Assembly: GCF_014873535.1 (NCBI RefSeq)
Contig: NZ_JADBEF010000001.1
Location: 5,580,001 to 5,644,000, forward strand
From: Nonomuraea africana
Lineage (GTDB): Bacteria > Actinomycetota > Actinomycetes > Streptosporangiales > Streptosporangiaceae
Reading direction: 5' to 3'
DNA: 64,000 bases
Position numbers and translations under genes: made by a program. The notes under the pieces were generated by a model that had not been told where the DNA came from, searched no databases, and saw only the letters and a program-made list of their open reading frames with translations. Shown here in pieces: positions 8,184 to 15,958 of this stretch (positions are counted from its first letter, which is position 1; every line of letters begins with the position of its first letter).

Positions 8184-8540
8184 ATGAATATGACGGAGCC
8201 CATGTTCCTGGCTCTGACCGCCCTGGTGGACGAGCCGCGCCACGGCTACGGGATCGTCCAGGAGGTCGAGCGGCTGTCCGACGGGAAGGTCCAGCTCAAG
8301 ATCGGCACGCTCTACGGCGTGCTCGACCGGCTGGCCGCCGAGGGCCTCGTCGCCCTCGACCGCGAGGAGGTGCAGTCGGGCCGGCTGCGCCGCTACTACC
8401 GCCTCACCGACTCGGGCGAACGCGCCCTGCAGACGGAGGTGGCCAGGCTGTCGGGAACCCTGCAGACCGCCACCGAACGACTGAGCGCCCGCCGGGGCGC
8501 CGTCTCCACCCGCCCCTCGGTCGCCGGAGGCGCCGCATGA
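8184..8540 (+). CDS. PadR family transcriptional regulator
   Basis: A 118-residue PadR-type winged-helix regulator: EPMFLALTALVDEPRHGYGI, LKIGTLYGVLDRLAAEGLV and RRYYRLTDSGERAL are the family's conserved segments. The short C-terminal helix points to the small PadR-s2 subfamily. Its stop overlaps the start of a membrane-protein gene (ATGA). Such PadR/membrane-protein pairs are common in Gram-positive bacteria and usually form an autoregulated unit. The likely operator is the inverted repeat in its promoter at 8155-8173. Confidence 0.9.
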   Translation: MNMTEPMFLALTALVDEPRHGYGIVQEVERLSDGKVQLKIGTLYGVLDRLAAEGLVALDREEVQSGRLRRYYRLTDSGERALQTEVARLSGTLQTATERLSARRGAVSTRPSVAGGAA

Positions 8541-9577
8541 GCCTGCTCGAACAGCGCTACCGCTTCGTCCTGCGGATGCTGCCCGCCTCCTACCGGGCCG
8601 AGCGCGAGGAGGAGATGGTCGACGCCTTCCTCGACGCCGCGGAGGGCGTCCGCGACGAGGACAACGTCAGACCCAGCCTGTCGGAGATCGCCTCCGTCGC
8701 CGGGCTGGCGGTCAAGACCAGGATCGGCGGCCTCGGCGCCCCGCCCCGCGCCAGGGTGACGGGCGACGCAGTCCGGCTGTTCGCACTGCTCGGGCTCGGC
8801 TACCACGCCGCGCTGGCCTGGGACAGCCTGGCCGCGCAGGTCGCCGCCTTGGGCCTGGCGGAGCCGACGCCCGAGTACGTCACCACCGCCGACGCGCAGT
8901 GGGTATGGACCACCGTGTGGATCGCGCAGGGCCTGGTGTGGGCGGCGGCGTTCGCCATGCTCGCGCTGGCCAGGCTGCGGCCCGCCAAGGTGCTCGCGGT
9001 AACAGGCCTTGCCGCCTTCGTGCTCACGGCCGCCGTCAGCGCGCTGCTGTGGCCCGAGACCCTCGACTGGAGCACCCTCGCATTCCTGTTCGCCACCGCC
9101 CTGCCGGTCGTGGCGCTGCTGACCGCCTACCACGAGGACGCGCCGCCGGTGCGGGCCTCCACGCCGCTGACCGCGGCGCCCCTGGGGGTGGCCGTGCTCT
9201 ACCAGGCGCTCGCCCTGACCGTCGGGCCGCGCGTCGCGGACTCACCCGCCGAGAATCTGGGATGGCTGGTCCCGTGGCTGGACCCGCAGGGCGTGGCCAC
9301 CGCCGCGCTCCTGGTGGCCGGGGTGGTGTGCCTGACAAGGCGTGCCAACCCCGCCCTCCTGCTGGCCCTGGCCATCGCCGCAGCGCCGCTGATCGCGATG
9401 AGAGTGCCCTTCGGCTACATCGGCGCCGAAGGAGACGGGGTCCAGGCACTGACCATCACCATGTTCGCCCAGGCCGCCGCGCTCGCCGTCCTCGCCGTGG
9501 CGCTCAGCGCCGCGGCCATGCGCGCGCTCCCGCGCCTCGGCGCCCTCTCGGGGGCCGACCAGGGACATCCCGCCTAG
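8537..9577 (+). CDS. PadR-associated membrane protein
   Basis: A 346-residue product. A soluble N-terminal segment of about 75 residues (RYRFVLRMLPASYRAEREEEM) resembles the start of PadR-linked HAAS-type signalling or membrane proteins. About eight hydrophobic helices follow, for example VWTTVWIAQGLVWAAAFAML. The function is unknown. Translational overlap with the PadR gene suggests the two act together, perhaps in an envelope response. Confidence 0.7.
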   Translation: MSLLEQRYRFVLRMLPASYRAEREEEMVDAFLDAAEGVRDEDNVRPSLSEIASVAGLAVKTRIGGLGAPPRARVTGDAVRLFALLGLGYHAALAWDSLAAQVAALGLAEPTPEYVTTADAQWVWTTVWIAQGLVWAAAFAMLALARLRPAKVLAVTGLAAFVLTAAVSALLWPETLDWSTLAFLFATALPVVALLTAYHEDAPPVRASTPLTAAPLGVAVLYQALALTVGPRVADSPAENLGWLVPWLDPQGVATAALLVAGVVCLTRRANPALLLALAIAAAPLIAMRVPFGYIGAEGDGVQALTITMFAQAAALAVLAVALSAAAMRALPRLGALSGADQGHPA

Positions 9578-9610
9578 TCGAGCGGGGACGCGCGGCCTAC
9601 TGTGCGAGGT

Positions 9611-9724
9611 ATGGCGTCACAGAGCCGCGCGTCCCACCTGCTCGATGTCCTGCTGGCCGAGTTCGGCCCCTCGATCGAGCGTGACTCGCTCTCCTTATTG
9701 CAGCGCAAGTTCAGCGCTATTTAG
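9611..9724 (+). CDS. 37-residue ORF, possibly a gene start cut off by an IS insertion
   Basis: An ORF too short for standard gene finding: MASQSRASHLLDVLLAEF and so on to a TAG at 9722. TACTGT (9598-9603) lies 7 bp before the ATG, resembling the leaderless promoters of neighbouring genes, which suggests a genuine start. It ends about 50 bp before the IS200/IS605 remnant, so it may be the 5' end of a gene disrupted by that element. No family recognised. Confidence 0.3.
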   Translation: MASQSRASHLLDVLLAEFGPSIERDSLSLLQRKFSAI

Positions 9725-9799
9725 CGAGGAACCCGGGCGTTCACACACGGGAGGAGTCGCTTTCCGGTCGTGGGGTTTGTGAATGTCTGGTCGTCGGCC

Positions 9800-10092
9800 C
9801 GGGCATTTCTTGTTCTCGATGTACTCCTTGATGATGCTCACCGGTGCGCCGCCGCAGGAGGCGGTGAAGGAGGACGGGGACCAGAAGTGGCCGCCGCCAC
9901 CATACTCGCGGACATGGGAGCGAACTCCTTGCGCAGGAGTCGGGCCGAGACGCTCTTGAGGCTGTTGACCAGGATCGACGGGGCGACTTTACATACCTCG
10001 ATCATGATTTCTTCGCAGCGGCGCGGTAGTTCGTCAGTTCGTCGGTGAAGACCCCGCGCCAGCACTTTTGGGCGGTATCCGTGACCGGGTAC
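9800..10092 (-). pseudogene. tnpA: tnpA (IS200-type Y1 transposase) remnant
   Basis: Read on the minus strand through several frames, pieces of an IS200-type transposase appear in order: GVFTDELTNYRAA, EEIMIEVCK, APSILVNSLKSVSARLLRKEF, GGHFWSPSSFTASCGGAP and SIIKEYIENKKCPG. Single-base frameshifts separate the first two pieces and break the reading after EFAP. An internal deletion joins EVCK directly to VAPS, removing the stretch that should hold the catalytic HUH motif. The N-terminus is also degraded. The gene is non-functional. Confidence 0.75.
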
Positions 10093-10103
10093 GGCTTCGC
10101 AGG

Positions 10104-10391
10104 CCCCAGCGGGTCACACTGCACTCCTGGAGCTTCCACCAATTGGGAAGCTTCATCGCCTACAAGGCCGCCCGCGCCGGGGTCGCCGTGGTGTATGTCG
10201 ATCCGGCATACACCTCGCAAGCCTGCTCGACCTGCGGACATGTGGACAAGAAGAACCGGCCCGACCAGGAAACCTTCCTCTGCACGTCGTGCGGCTTCGC
10301 TGAGCACGCCGACGTCAACGCGGCCCGCAACATCGCCTCACGCGGGGTGGCGGGCTGGGCAGTGAGTCACGCTGCCGACGACGCGGCCTGA
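10104..10391 (+). pseudogene. tnpB: tnpB 3' fragment (RuvC-III and zinc finger)
   Basis: About 95 C-terminal residues of a TnpB nuclease remain: SFHQLGSFIAYKAARAGV, VVYVDPAYTSQACSTCGH, the zinc-ribbon Cys pairs CSTC and CTSC, and HADVNAARNIA with the final RuvC Asp. The first three quarters of the gene, including the other RuvC motifs, are missing. No functional RNA-guided nuclease can be made from it. Confidence 0.8.
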
Positions 10392-10425
10392 ACCGTCGAA
10401 CCCATCGACGGCGAGGAGCTGCAAG

Positions 10426-10446
10426 CTCGGTCCCTTCAGGGCCGAG
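10426..10446 (+). repeat. IS605-type right-end hairpin
   Basis: CTCGG-t-CCCTTCAGGG-CCGAG folds into a stem with an internal CCCT/AGGG stem, 35 bp after the tnpB stop. This matches the subterminal palindrome that IS200/IS605 transposases recognise and marks the right end of the element. Confidence 0.55.
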
Positions 10447-10592
10447 AAGCTGACAAACGGCCGCATCCCAGTCCTGTAGCGACCCGCCGAGAAGCCCGTT
10501 TCCTCCCGGAGCTCCCGCGACCCGCCCAGAAGACGGTCCCATCTCCAGGCGCCGGAGCCTGTGCAGAGAGGGGCGGGTTCTGGCTATGGCGA

Positions 10593-10606
10593 CCGACCGG
10601 TCGGTA
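10593..10606. promoter_or_regulatory. Perfect 14-bp palindrome, TetR-type operator
   Basis: ACCGACCGGTCGGT is a perfect palindrome 5 to 17 bp upstream of the two candidate starts of the SDR gene. GACCGACCGGTC-like palindromes are typical TetR-family sites. No TetR gene is adjacent, so the regulator would be encoded elsewhere. Confidence 0.6.
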
Positions 10607-10622
10607 TGGCATGCTCCAGAAT

Positions 10623-11369
10623 ATGAGTCTGTTCTCCGTGGAAGGCAAGACGGTCGTCGTCACCGGCGGCTCCAGGGGCATCGGGCGGATGATCGCGGCC
10701 GGGTTCGTCGCGGCGGGCGCCACTGTCTACATCTCCGCCCGCAAGACGGCCGAGGTCGAGAAGGCCGCCGCCGAGCTGGGGTGCGTCGCCGTGCCCGCCG
10801 ACCTGTCGACGCCCGAAGGCGTCGGCGCGCTGGCCGAGGCGGTCGAGGGGCCGCTGCACGTGCTGGTCAACAACGCGGGGGCGACCTGGGGCGCGCCGCT
10901 GGAGGAGTATCCGGAGCACGCCTTCGACAAGCTGTGGGGCATCAACGTCAAGGGCGTCTTCTATCTGACCCAGCGCCTGCTCCCCCGGCTGCGCGCCGCG
11001 GCCACCCCCGACGACCCGGCCAGGGTGATCAACATCGGCTCTGTGGACGGCATCAGGGTGCCCTCGATGGAGAACTACGCCTACTCGGCGGCCAAGGCGG
11101 GCGTGCACATGCTGACCAGGCACCTGGCCAGGCAGCTCGCACCCGAGCACATCACGGTGAACGCGATCGCGCCCGGGCCGTTCGAGTCGAAGATGATGGC
11201 CTTCGCGCTGGACGACCCCGCCACCCGCGAGCTGGTCGCGGGCGGCGTGCCGCTGGGCAGGATCGGCCGCCCCGACGACATGGCCGGAGCGGCGATCTTC
11301 CTGTCCTCGCGCGCGGGGGCCTACCTGACCGGCACGGTGATCCCCGTAGACGGCGGAATCACCGCCTGA
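10623..11369 (+). CDS. SDR family oxidoreductase (RhlG/FabG-like)
   Basis: A 248-residue classical SDR: VVVTGGSRGIGR at the N-terminus, NNAGATWGAP, and catalytic Ser/Tyr/Lys in IGSVDGIRVPSMENYAYSAAK, ending LTGTVIPVDGGITA. It resembles the RhlG-type 3-oxoacyl reductases; the real substrate is unknown. I prefer the ATG at 10623 because the protein then begins MSLFSVEGK, normal for the family; the ATG at 10611 adds four residues. A perfect palindrome just upstream suggests control by a TetR-type repressor. The gene is monocistronic. Confidence 0.85.
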   Translation: MSLFSVEGKTVVVTGGSRGIGRMIAAGFVAAGATVYISARKTAEVEKAAAELGCVAVPADLSTPEGVGALAEAVEGPLHVLVNNAGATWGAPLEEYPEHAFDKLWGINVKGVFYLTQRLLPRLRAAATPDDPARVINIGSVDGIRVPSMENYAYSAAKAGVHMLTRHLARQLAPEHITVNAIAPGPFESKMMAFALDDPATRELVAGGVPLGRIGRPDDMAGAAIFLSSRAGAYLTGTVIPVDGGITA

Positions 11370-11447
11370 CGACACGGACGAACCGGCCAATCGAGGCTGC
11401 TCACCCCCACAGGCGGGTCGAGATCCATGACGTCGCGGGCGGGCGTG

Positions 11448-11789
11448 TCACAGGCGGGCGAACCAGTCGAGGGGGAAAGGGGGCTGGGCGAGGGGCGCGA
11501 CGGCCAGGCGCATCAGGGTGAGCGGGTTGTCGTCACCGGCGATGCGGTTGGCGTCCAGTTCGCCGCAGAAGGTGCAGCGATGGATGATCTGCCATTCGCC
11601 GCCCTGCCGTACGTGGATGGCGATCGGCGCCATCCCCGCGGAGCAGTCGGCGGCGCGGTCGCCGGGCGTGCGGTCGACGTGGCGCGACCACAGGCAGGTC
11701 GGGCAGTGGTTGCGGTGGCGGGTGCCGGGAGCGTCCATGGGGACGTCGAGGCGGCAGTGGACACAGCGGAACGAGCTCTGACGAGGCAA
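11448..11789 (-). CDS. RNHCP domain protein
   Basis: A small zinc-binding protein with the RNHCP domain. The diagnostic HRNHCPTCLWSRHVD is present, together with FRCVHCRLDV upstream and HRCTFCGELDANRIAGDDNP downstream, giving several CxxC zinc pairs. The function of the family is unknown. The start is uncertain: a TTG at 11789 begins the conserved region, while the frame stays open to an ATG at 11894, which would run through a strong hairpin at 11858-11880. I favour the shorter form. Its 3' end lies 79 bp from the end of the convergent SDR. Confidence 0.65.
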   Translation of the reverse strand: MPRQSSFRCVHCRLDVPMDAPGTRHRNHCPTCLWSRHVDRTPGDRAADCSAGMAPIAIHVRQGGEWQIIHRCTFCGELDANRIAGDDNPLTLMRLAVAPLAQPPFPLDWFARL

Positions 11790-11857
11790 GGGAGTAACAC
11801 CTTCGAGGCGATGACGGACGGGACCACCTGGGCCGCCACCACGCCAGGCGGAGTCAG

Positions 11858-11880
11858 CCCCGCCGGATGCTCCGGCGGGG
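11858..11880. terminator. Strong GC hairpin
   Basis: CCCCGCCGGA (11858-11867) pairs perfectly with TCCGGCGGGG (11871-11880) across a TGC loop. It lies between the ATP-grasp gene (ending 12064, same strand) and the RNHCP gene, so it probably terminates transcription from the ATP-grasp side. Confidence 0.6.
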
Positions 11881-12063
11881 GCGTGATTCCGCACGAGGGC
11901 GCACGACGGCGACCTCGGGGCCCGCGGGCATCAACATTCCCCCTTCGAGTGCTCGTGCCCGCAGTCAACCAATCCGTCCCGTTCGCCGCAACGGGTTTTC
12001 TCCGGTCGAGCGCTTACGCCTCGTGGAGTGCACTGATGGCGCCGCCGTGCCTGGGTCCTGGCC

Positions 12064-12879
12064 TCAGAGGAGCTGGCCCAGCGCCCTGGCCAGGCGATCC
12101 GCCGCGCCTTCGCTGTAGCGCAGGAACAGGTAGGGCTCGGTCAACTCGAGCTCGATCAGCGCGGGGCTGCCGTCGGCCAGCCTGACCAGGTCGACCCTGG
12201 CGTACAGCAGGTCGCCCCCGATCTCCGCGAGCACCTTCTCGGCCAGCTCGAACTGGTCGGGGGCGGGCGTGCGCAGCTCGGCGCGGGCGTTGTCGGCGAG
12301 CGTCTGACCAGGGGCCAACATCGCGTTGCGCCGTACGGCGTGGCTGAAGGTCCTGTTGAAGTAGAGCAGCGAGGTCTCGCCCTCGGTCTCCACCATGTCG
12401 AGGTACGGCTGGACCATCGGCGTGCGGCCCTCGGACTCGAGCCTCGCGGCGTGCGCCTCGGCGGCGGCCCGGTCGATGGTCCTGATCGTGTCCCTGGCGC
12501 CTGCGGAGATCGCGGGCTTGACGACGTACTCGTCCCACCGCGGCAGGTCACTGGAGGACCAGTGGGTCGGCACGATCGGCACGCCCAGCTCACGCAGGTA
12601 GGTCTTGTCGGTGTTGGACTCGATGACGGCCGCCGGGTTGAGCAGCTTCGTCACGCTCGCCGCCCGATGGGCCCAGCCCACGAACTCGGTTCGCCTGCCG
12701 ACGTAGTCCCACACCGAACGGATCACGGCGGCGTCGAACACGCTCCAGTCGATCTCGGGATCGTCCCATGAGACCGCCTTGCCCTCGATGCCCGCCGCAC
12801 GCCATGCGCCGAGAACGAGCTCCCGCTCGTCGTCGTGGTCGTCGCGGTCATCGAACGTCACATAGGCACAGATAGTCAT
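12064..12879 (-). CDS. ATP-grasp domain protein
   Basis: A 271-residue ATP-grasp-like protein. VVKPAISAGARDTIRT is the lysine and glycine-rich ATP-binding strand and loop, QPYLDMVETEGETSLLYFN the following strands, and LLYARVDLVRLADGSPALIELELTEPYLFL the C-terminal metal-binding region. Such proteins join a carboxylate to an amine or thiol; the substrates are not predictable. TACGAT (12886-12891, minus strand) lies 6 bp before the ATG at 12879, so the transcript is probably leaderless. Confidence 0.75.
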   Translation of the reverse strand: MTICAYVTFDDRDDHDDERELVLGAWRAAGIEGKAVSWDDPEIDWSVFDAAVIRSVWDYVGRRTEFVGWAHRAASVTKLLNPAAVIESNTDKTYLRELGVPIVPTHWSSSDLPRWDEYVVKPAISAGARDTIRTIDRAAAEAHAARLESEGRTPMVQPYLDMVETEGETSLLYFNRTFSHAVRRNAMLAPGQTLADNARAELRTPAPDQFELAEKVLAEIGGDLLYARVDLVRLADGSPALIELELTEPYLFLRYSEGAADRLARALGQLL

Positions 12880-12910
12880 CTCAGGATCGTACGTTGCCGG
12901 ACAAAAGGCG

Positions 12911-12938
12911 CGAGCCGGGCCTGCGACGACCCGGCTCG
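12911..12938. terminator. Hairpin downstream of the Asn-rich small gene
   Basis: CGAGCCGGG (12911-12919) and CCCGGCTCG (12930-12938) form a perfect 9-bp stem. It follows the stop of the minus-strand gene at 12957, so it is a plausible terminator, separating that gene from the ATP-grasp gene. Confidence 0.6.
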
Positions 12939-12956
12939 CACGCTCAGCGGGGCTGA

Positions 12957-13157
12957 CTAGTCGACCGCGACCCTGACGCCGACCCAGCTCCCGTTGGTGC
13001 CGGTGACGGCGTTGCCGTTGATGTTGTTGACGTTGGTCGCCCGGCTCCCGCCCACGTTCCCCGCGAACACGTTGCCGAAGTTGTTGCCGGACTGCGACGC
13101 CTCGCTGTTGCTGCTGCTGTTGTGGGTGTGGGTGTCGGCGCCGGCCGGCGCGCTCAT
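12957..13157 (-). CDS. Small Asn/Ser-rich protein
   Basis: A 66-residue product rich in Asn, Ser and Gly: HNSSSNSEASQSGNNFGN, then VNNINGNAVTGTNGSWVGVR. The composition recalls secreted or surface-coating actinomycete proteins, but no family is recognised. The codons just upstream of the ATG would read VTGIVVPAAGATL, which looks like part of a signal peptide. No usable start lies in that frame before a stop at 13239-13241, while an ATG at 13201-13203 lies in another frame. A single-base frameshift or a missed start is possible. A terminator-like hairpin follows. Confidence 0.45.
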   Translation of the reverse strand: MSAPAGADTHTHNSSSNSEASQSGNNFGNVFAGNVGGSRATNVNNINGNAVTGTNGSWVGVRVAVD

Positions 13158-13260
13158 GAGGGTGGCGCCGGCGGCGGGGACGACGATTCCGGTGACGCAA
13201 CATATAACCGAGGGTGGCGAATAGGTAGCAGTGAGTAATCAGAAGATTATTCTGCGCCCT

Positions 13261-14166
13261 TCACGCTCCGTAGACGGGCTCAGGAGCGGGCGCCTCCTCC
13301 AGGAGCCTGGCGACCGCGTCACCCACGTCGGCCGGTTCCCAGCGGGCCCCACGGTCCACGCCGGGACCATGGGTCCAGCCGGTGGCCAGGGAGATCCGTC
13401 CGCCCTCCACCTCGAAGACCCGGCCCGTCACGTGCCCCGACCGCGTCGAGCCGAGCCAGGCGACCAGCGGGGCCACGTTCGCCGGATCCATGGGGTCGAA
13501 GCCGCTCTCGGGCCTGGACATGGCGCCGGCGAACACCTCCTAGGTCATCCGGGTCCTGGCGGCGGGGGCGACCGCGTTGACCGTCACCCCGTAGCGGGCC
13601 AGCTCGGCGGCCGCGACCTGGGTGAGCGTGGCGATGCCGCCCTTGGCCGCCGCGTAGTTGCCCTGGCCGACGCTCCCGAGCAGCCCCGCGCCCGAGGAGG
13701 TGTTGATCACCCTGGCCGCCACCCGCTCGCCCGCCTTGGAACGCTCGCGCCAGTGGGCGGCGGCGTGCCGTAGCGGGAGGAAGTGGCCCTTCAGGTGGAC
13801 CCTGATGACCTCGTCCCACTCGTGCTCCGTCATGGAGACGAGCATCCTGTCGCGCAGGAACCCGGCGTTGTTGACCAGCACGTCGAGCCTGCCGTACGCG
13901 CTGACGGCCATCTTCACCAGCCGGGCGGCGCCGTCCCAGTCGGCCACGTCGTCGCAGTTGGCCACCGCGTGGCCGCCGAGCGCCTCGATCTTCTCGGCCA
14001 CCGCGAGGGCGGGCCCGCCCGAGCGGCCGCCGCCGTCGCGCGCCGTGCCGAGGTCGTTGACGACCACCTTGGCGCCCTGCCTGGCGAACTCCAGCGCGTG
14101 TTCCCTCCCGATGCCGCGGCCCGCCCCCGTCACGATCACGACTCGGCCTTCGCAGATCCCTGTCAC
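13261..14166 (-). pseudogene. SDR of the KstR2 regulon (Rv3548c-like), interrupted by an in-frame TAG
   Basis: One continuous reading frame encodes a full-length SDR of about 301 codons: VVIVTGAGRGIGR, NNAGFLRDRM, active-site NTSSGAGLLGSVGQGNYAAAK, then NAVAPAARTRMT and a tail ending EEAPAPEPVYGA. At codon 209 (13540-13542) the frame has TAG, just after ARTRMT, where relatives continue with an acidic residue and VFA. The rest of the frame is open and conserved, so this is a recent nonsense change, a sequencing error, or a split gene. The GTG start at 14166 has AGGAGG upstream. It follows the other SDR gene on the same strand and corresponds by position to Rv3548c. Confidence 0.75.
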
Positions 14167-14185
14167 ACGGCCTCCTGCGCCTTGG

Positions 14186-15181
14186 TTATCCGGAGATTTC
14201 ATCAGATGCGACCCACTTCCAGGCAGGGGTCTCGCCGCCTCCGTGCAGGAGAATCTGCGCGCCCGTCACGTAGCCCGAGCCCGCCAGCCACAGGCAGACC
14301 TCGCCCACGTCGGACGGCCTGGCCATCCGACCCGCGGGGATGGTGGCGCTCATCAGCTCGGACCGGTCCCCGTAGTGCTCGGTCGCGTTCTCCGTCTCGG
14401 CCAGGCCGACGACGACCGTGTTCACCCTGACGTCGGGAGCCCACTCGGCGGCCAGGCAGGCGGCCAGGTGGTGCAGTCCCGCCTTGGCGGCGCCGTAGGC
14501 GGTGGTGCCGGGCGAGGGACGGGTACCGCTGGTGCTGCCGATCATGATCACCGTCCCTTGGGCGGCGGAGAGCAGCGGGTGGGCGCGCTGGGCGGCCAGG
14601 AGGGGGGCGGTGAGGTTGAGCTCGATGACGCGGGCGTGCAGGCGGGGCGAGGTTCCCGCGACCATGGCGTACGGCGCGCCGCCCGCGTTGTTGACCAGCA
14701 CGTCGAGGCGCTCCAGGCCGCCGAAGAGCCGCTCCAGGTCGTCGGGGTCGCGCACGTCGGCCCGCACGAACCGCGCCACCCGCTCCGCACCCTCGCCAAC
14801 CCCGGCCGACCCACCACCGGTCCCCCGGGACCCCCCAACCCCAGGGGTCTCCATTCCGCCGCGCGCGCCATCCCCAAGGAGAGCGCCGCCTTCCGGCCGA
14901 GGTGGCGGGGGTGTCGCCAACCCTTCGGGTGGAGGTGGCCTGAGCGATGCGGCCCCTTCTGAGCGGAGGCGGCCATCGGAGGGTCCTGGGAGCGGGGGTT
15001 GAGTGGGGAAGAGGGCGCCGGACCCGTGGAGTCGAGCGGTGACAGGGGTCTCCGGTGGGGTGCGGGCGCAGACGATCACGGTGGCGCCCGCGGACAGGAA
15101 CGCGCGGGCGATTCCCCTCCCGAGCCCCTTGGTCCCACCCGTCACCAGGACGACCTTGCCGGTGTAGTCGAAGGCGATCAC
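14186..15181 (-). CDS. SDR of the KstR2 regulon (Rv3549c-like) with a low-complexity insertion
   Basis: A classical SDR: VVLVTGGTKGLGRGIARAFL, NNAGGAPYAM and catalytic IGSTSGTRPSPGTTAYGAAK, ending YVTGAQILLHGGGETPAW. Members of the family have about 250 residues; this has 331, because a Pro/Gly-rich stretch of roughly 90 residues is inserted after IVCARTPPE and before RVARFVRADVRDPDD, between beta2 and beta3. The insertion (about 14780-15050) keeps the frame open. I use GTG at 15181; a TTG at 15202 lies inside the operator. The gene is divergent from echA20, as Rv3549c is from Rv3550. Confidence 0.75.
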   Translation of the reverse strand: MIAFDYTGKVVLVTGGTKGLGRGIARAFLSAGATVIVCARTPPETPVTARLHGSGALFPTQPPLPGPSDGRLRSEGAASLRPPPPEGLATPPPPRPEGGALLGDGARGGMETPGVGGSRGTGGGSAGVGEGAERVARFVRADVRDPDDLERLFGGLERLDVLVNNAGGAPYAMVAGTSPRLHARVIELNLTAPLLAAQRAHPLLSAAQGTVIMIGSTSGTRPSPGTTAYGAAKAGLHHLAACLAAEWAPDVRVNTVVVGLAETENATEHYGDRSELMSATIPAGRMARPSDVGEVCLWLAGSGYVTGAQILLHGGGETPAWKWVASDEISG

Positions 15182-15197
15182 GGATGCTACGGTACCA

Positions 15198-15211
15198 AGC
15201 AAGCGTTAGGT
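15198..15211. promoter_or_regulatory. KstR2-type operator, degenerate half
   Basis: AGCAAGCGTTAGGT fits AnCAAGnnCTTGnT at 12 of 14 positions, with one perfect half-site. It sits in the short divergent region between the SDR pair and echA20, 16 bp before the echA20 ATG. Confidence 0.6.
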
Positions 15212-15226
15212 ATCGACAGGAGCGCC

Positions 15227-15958
15227 ATGCCCATCACGACGCACTCCGGACCGATCGCCGAGGTGGTCGTCGACGTCCCCCCGGTCAACGCCCTGCGCGT
15301 GCGCGACTGGCACGACCTCGCCCTCGCCGTACAGGCCGCCGGACAGGACCCCGCGACCAGGGCCGTGGTGCTGCGAGCGGAGGGTCGCGGGTTCAACGCG
15401 GGCGTCGACATCAAGGAGATGCAGGCGACGGCGGGCCACACCGCGCTGGTCGAGGCGAACAAGGGCTGCTACCGGGCCTTCGCCGCCGTCTACGACTGCG
15501 AGGTGCCCGTGGTGGCCGCGGTGCACGGGTTCTGCCTGGGCGGCGGGGTCGGCCTCGTGGGCAACGCGGACATCGTGGTCGCCAGCCAGGACGCCTACTT
15601 CGGGCTGCCCGAGGTGGACAGGGGCGCGCTGGGCGCGGCGACGCACCTGGCCAGGCTGGTGCCGCAGCACCTCATGCGCGCCATGGTCTACACATGCAGG
15701 AACGTCACCGCCCACGAGCTGCACGCGTTCGGCTCGGTGCTCGAGGTGACCCCGCGCGACAAGCTGCGCGAGGCGGCGCTCGCCGTCGCCGAGGTGATCG
15801 CCGAGAAGGACCCCTACGTGATCCGCCGGGCCAAGGAGTCGCTCAACGGCATCGACCCCGTGGACGTCAAGCGCAGTTACCGCTTCGAGCAGGGCCTCAC
15901 CTTCGAGCTCAACCTCGTGGGCGCGGGCGACGAGCACAGGGAGAGGTTCCTGCGGTGA
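15227..15958 (+). CDS. echA20: Enoyl-CoA hydratase family protein, EchA20-like
   Basis: A 243-residue crotonase-fold protein: FNAGVDIKEMQA carries one oxyanion-hole strand, and VAAVHGFCLGGGVGLVGNAD the second. In mycobacteria EchA20 hydrolyses the D ring of a hydrindane-carboxyl-CoA intermediate. The assignment here rests on the order echA20-ipdA-ipdB-ipdC next to divergent SDRs and on the operator. The ATG at 15227 has AGGAG 5 bp upstream. The stop overlaps the GTG start of ipdA. Confidence 0.8.
   Translation: MPITTHSGPIAEVVVDVPPVNALRVRDWHDLALAVQAAGQDPATRAVVLRAEGRGFNAGVDIKEMQATAGHTALVEANKGCYRAFAAVYDCEVPVVAAVHGFCLGGGVGLVGNADIVVASQDAYFGLPEVDRGALGAATHLARLVPQHLMRAMVYTCRNVTAHELHAFGSVLEVTPRDKLREAALAVAEVIAEKDPYVIRRAKESLNGIDPVDVKRSYRFEQGLTFELNLVGAGDEHRERFLR

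Larger units (their letters stand above)
9775..10450. mobile_element. Decayed IS200/IS605-family element
   Basis: A fragment of a Y1 transposase gene (tnpA) on the minus strand and the 3' end of a tnpB gene on the plus strand lie back to back, the divergent arrangement seen in IS605. A subterminal hairpin follows tnpB. Both genes are broken, so the element cannot move by itself. Outer limits are approximate. Confidence 0.75.

Noticed and set aside
10104-10391. tnpB fragment as an active RNA-guided nuclease
   Set aside because: Only the last quarter of the protein remains; RuvC-I and RuvC-II are missing.
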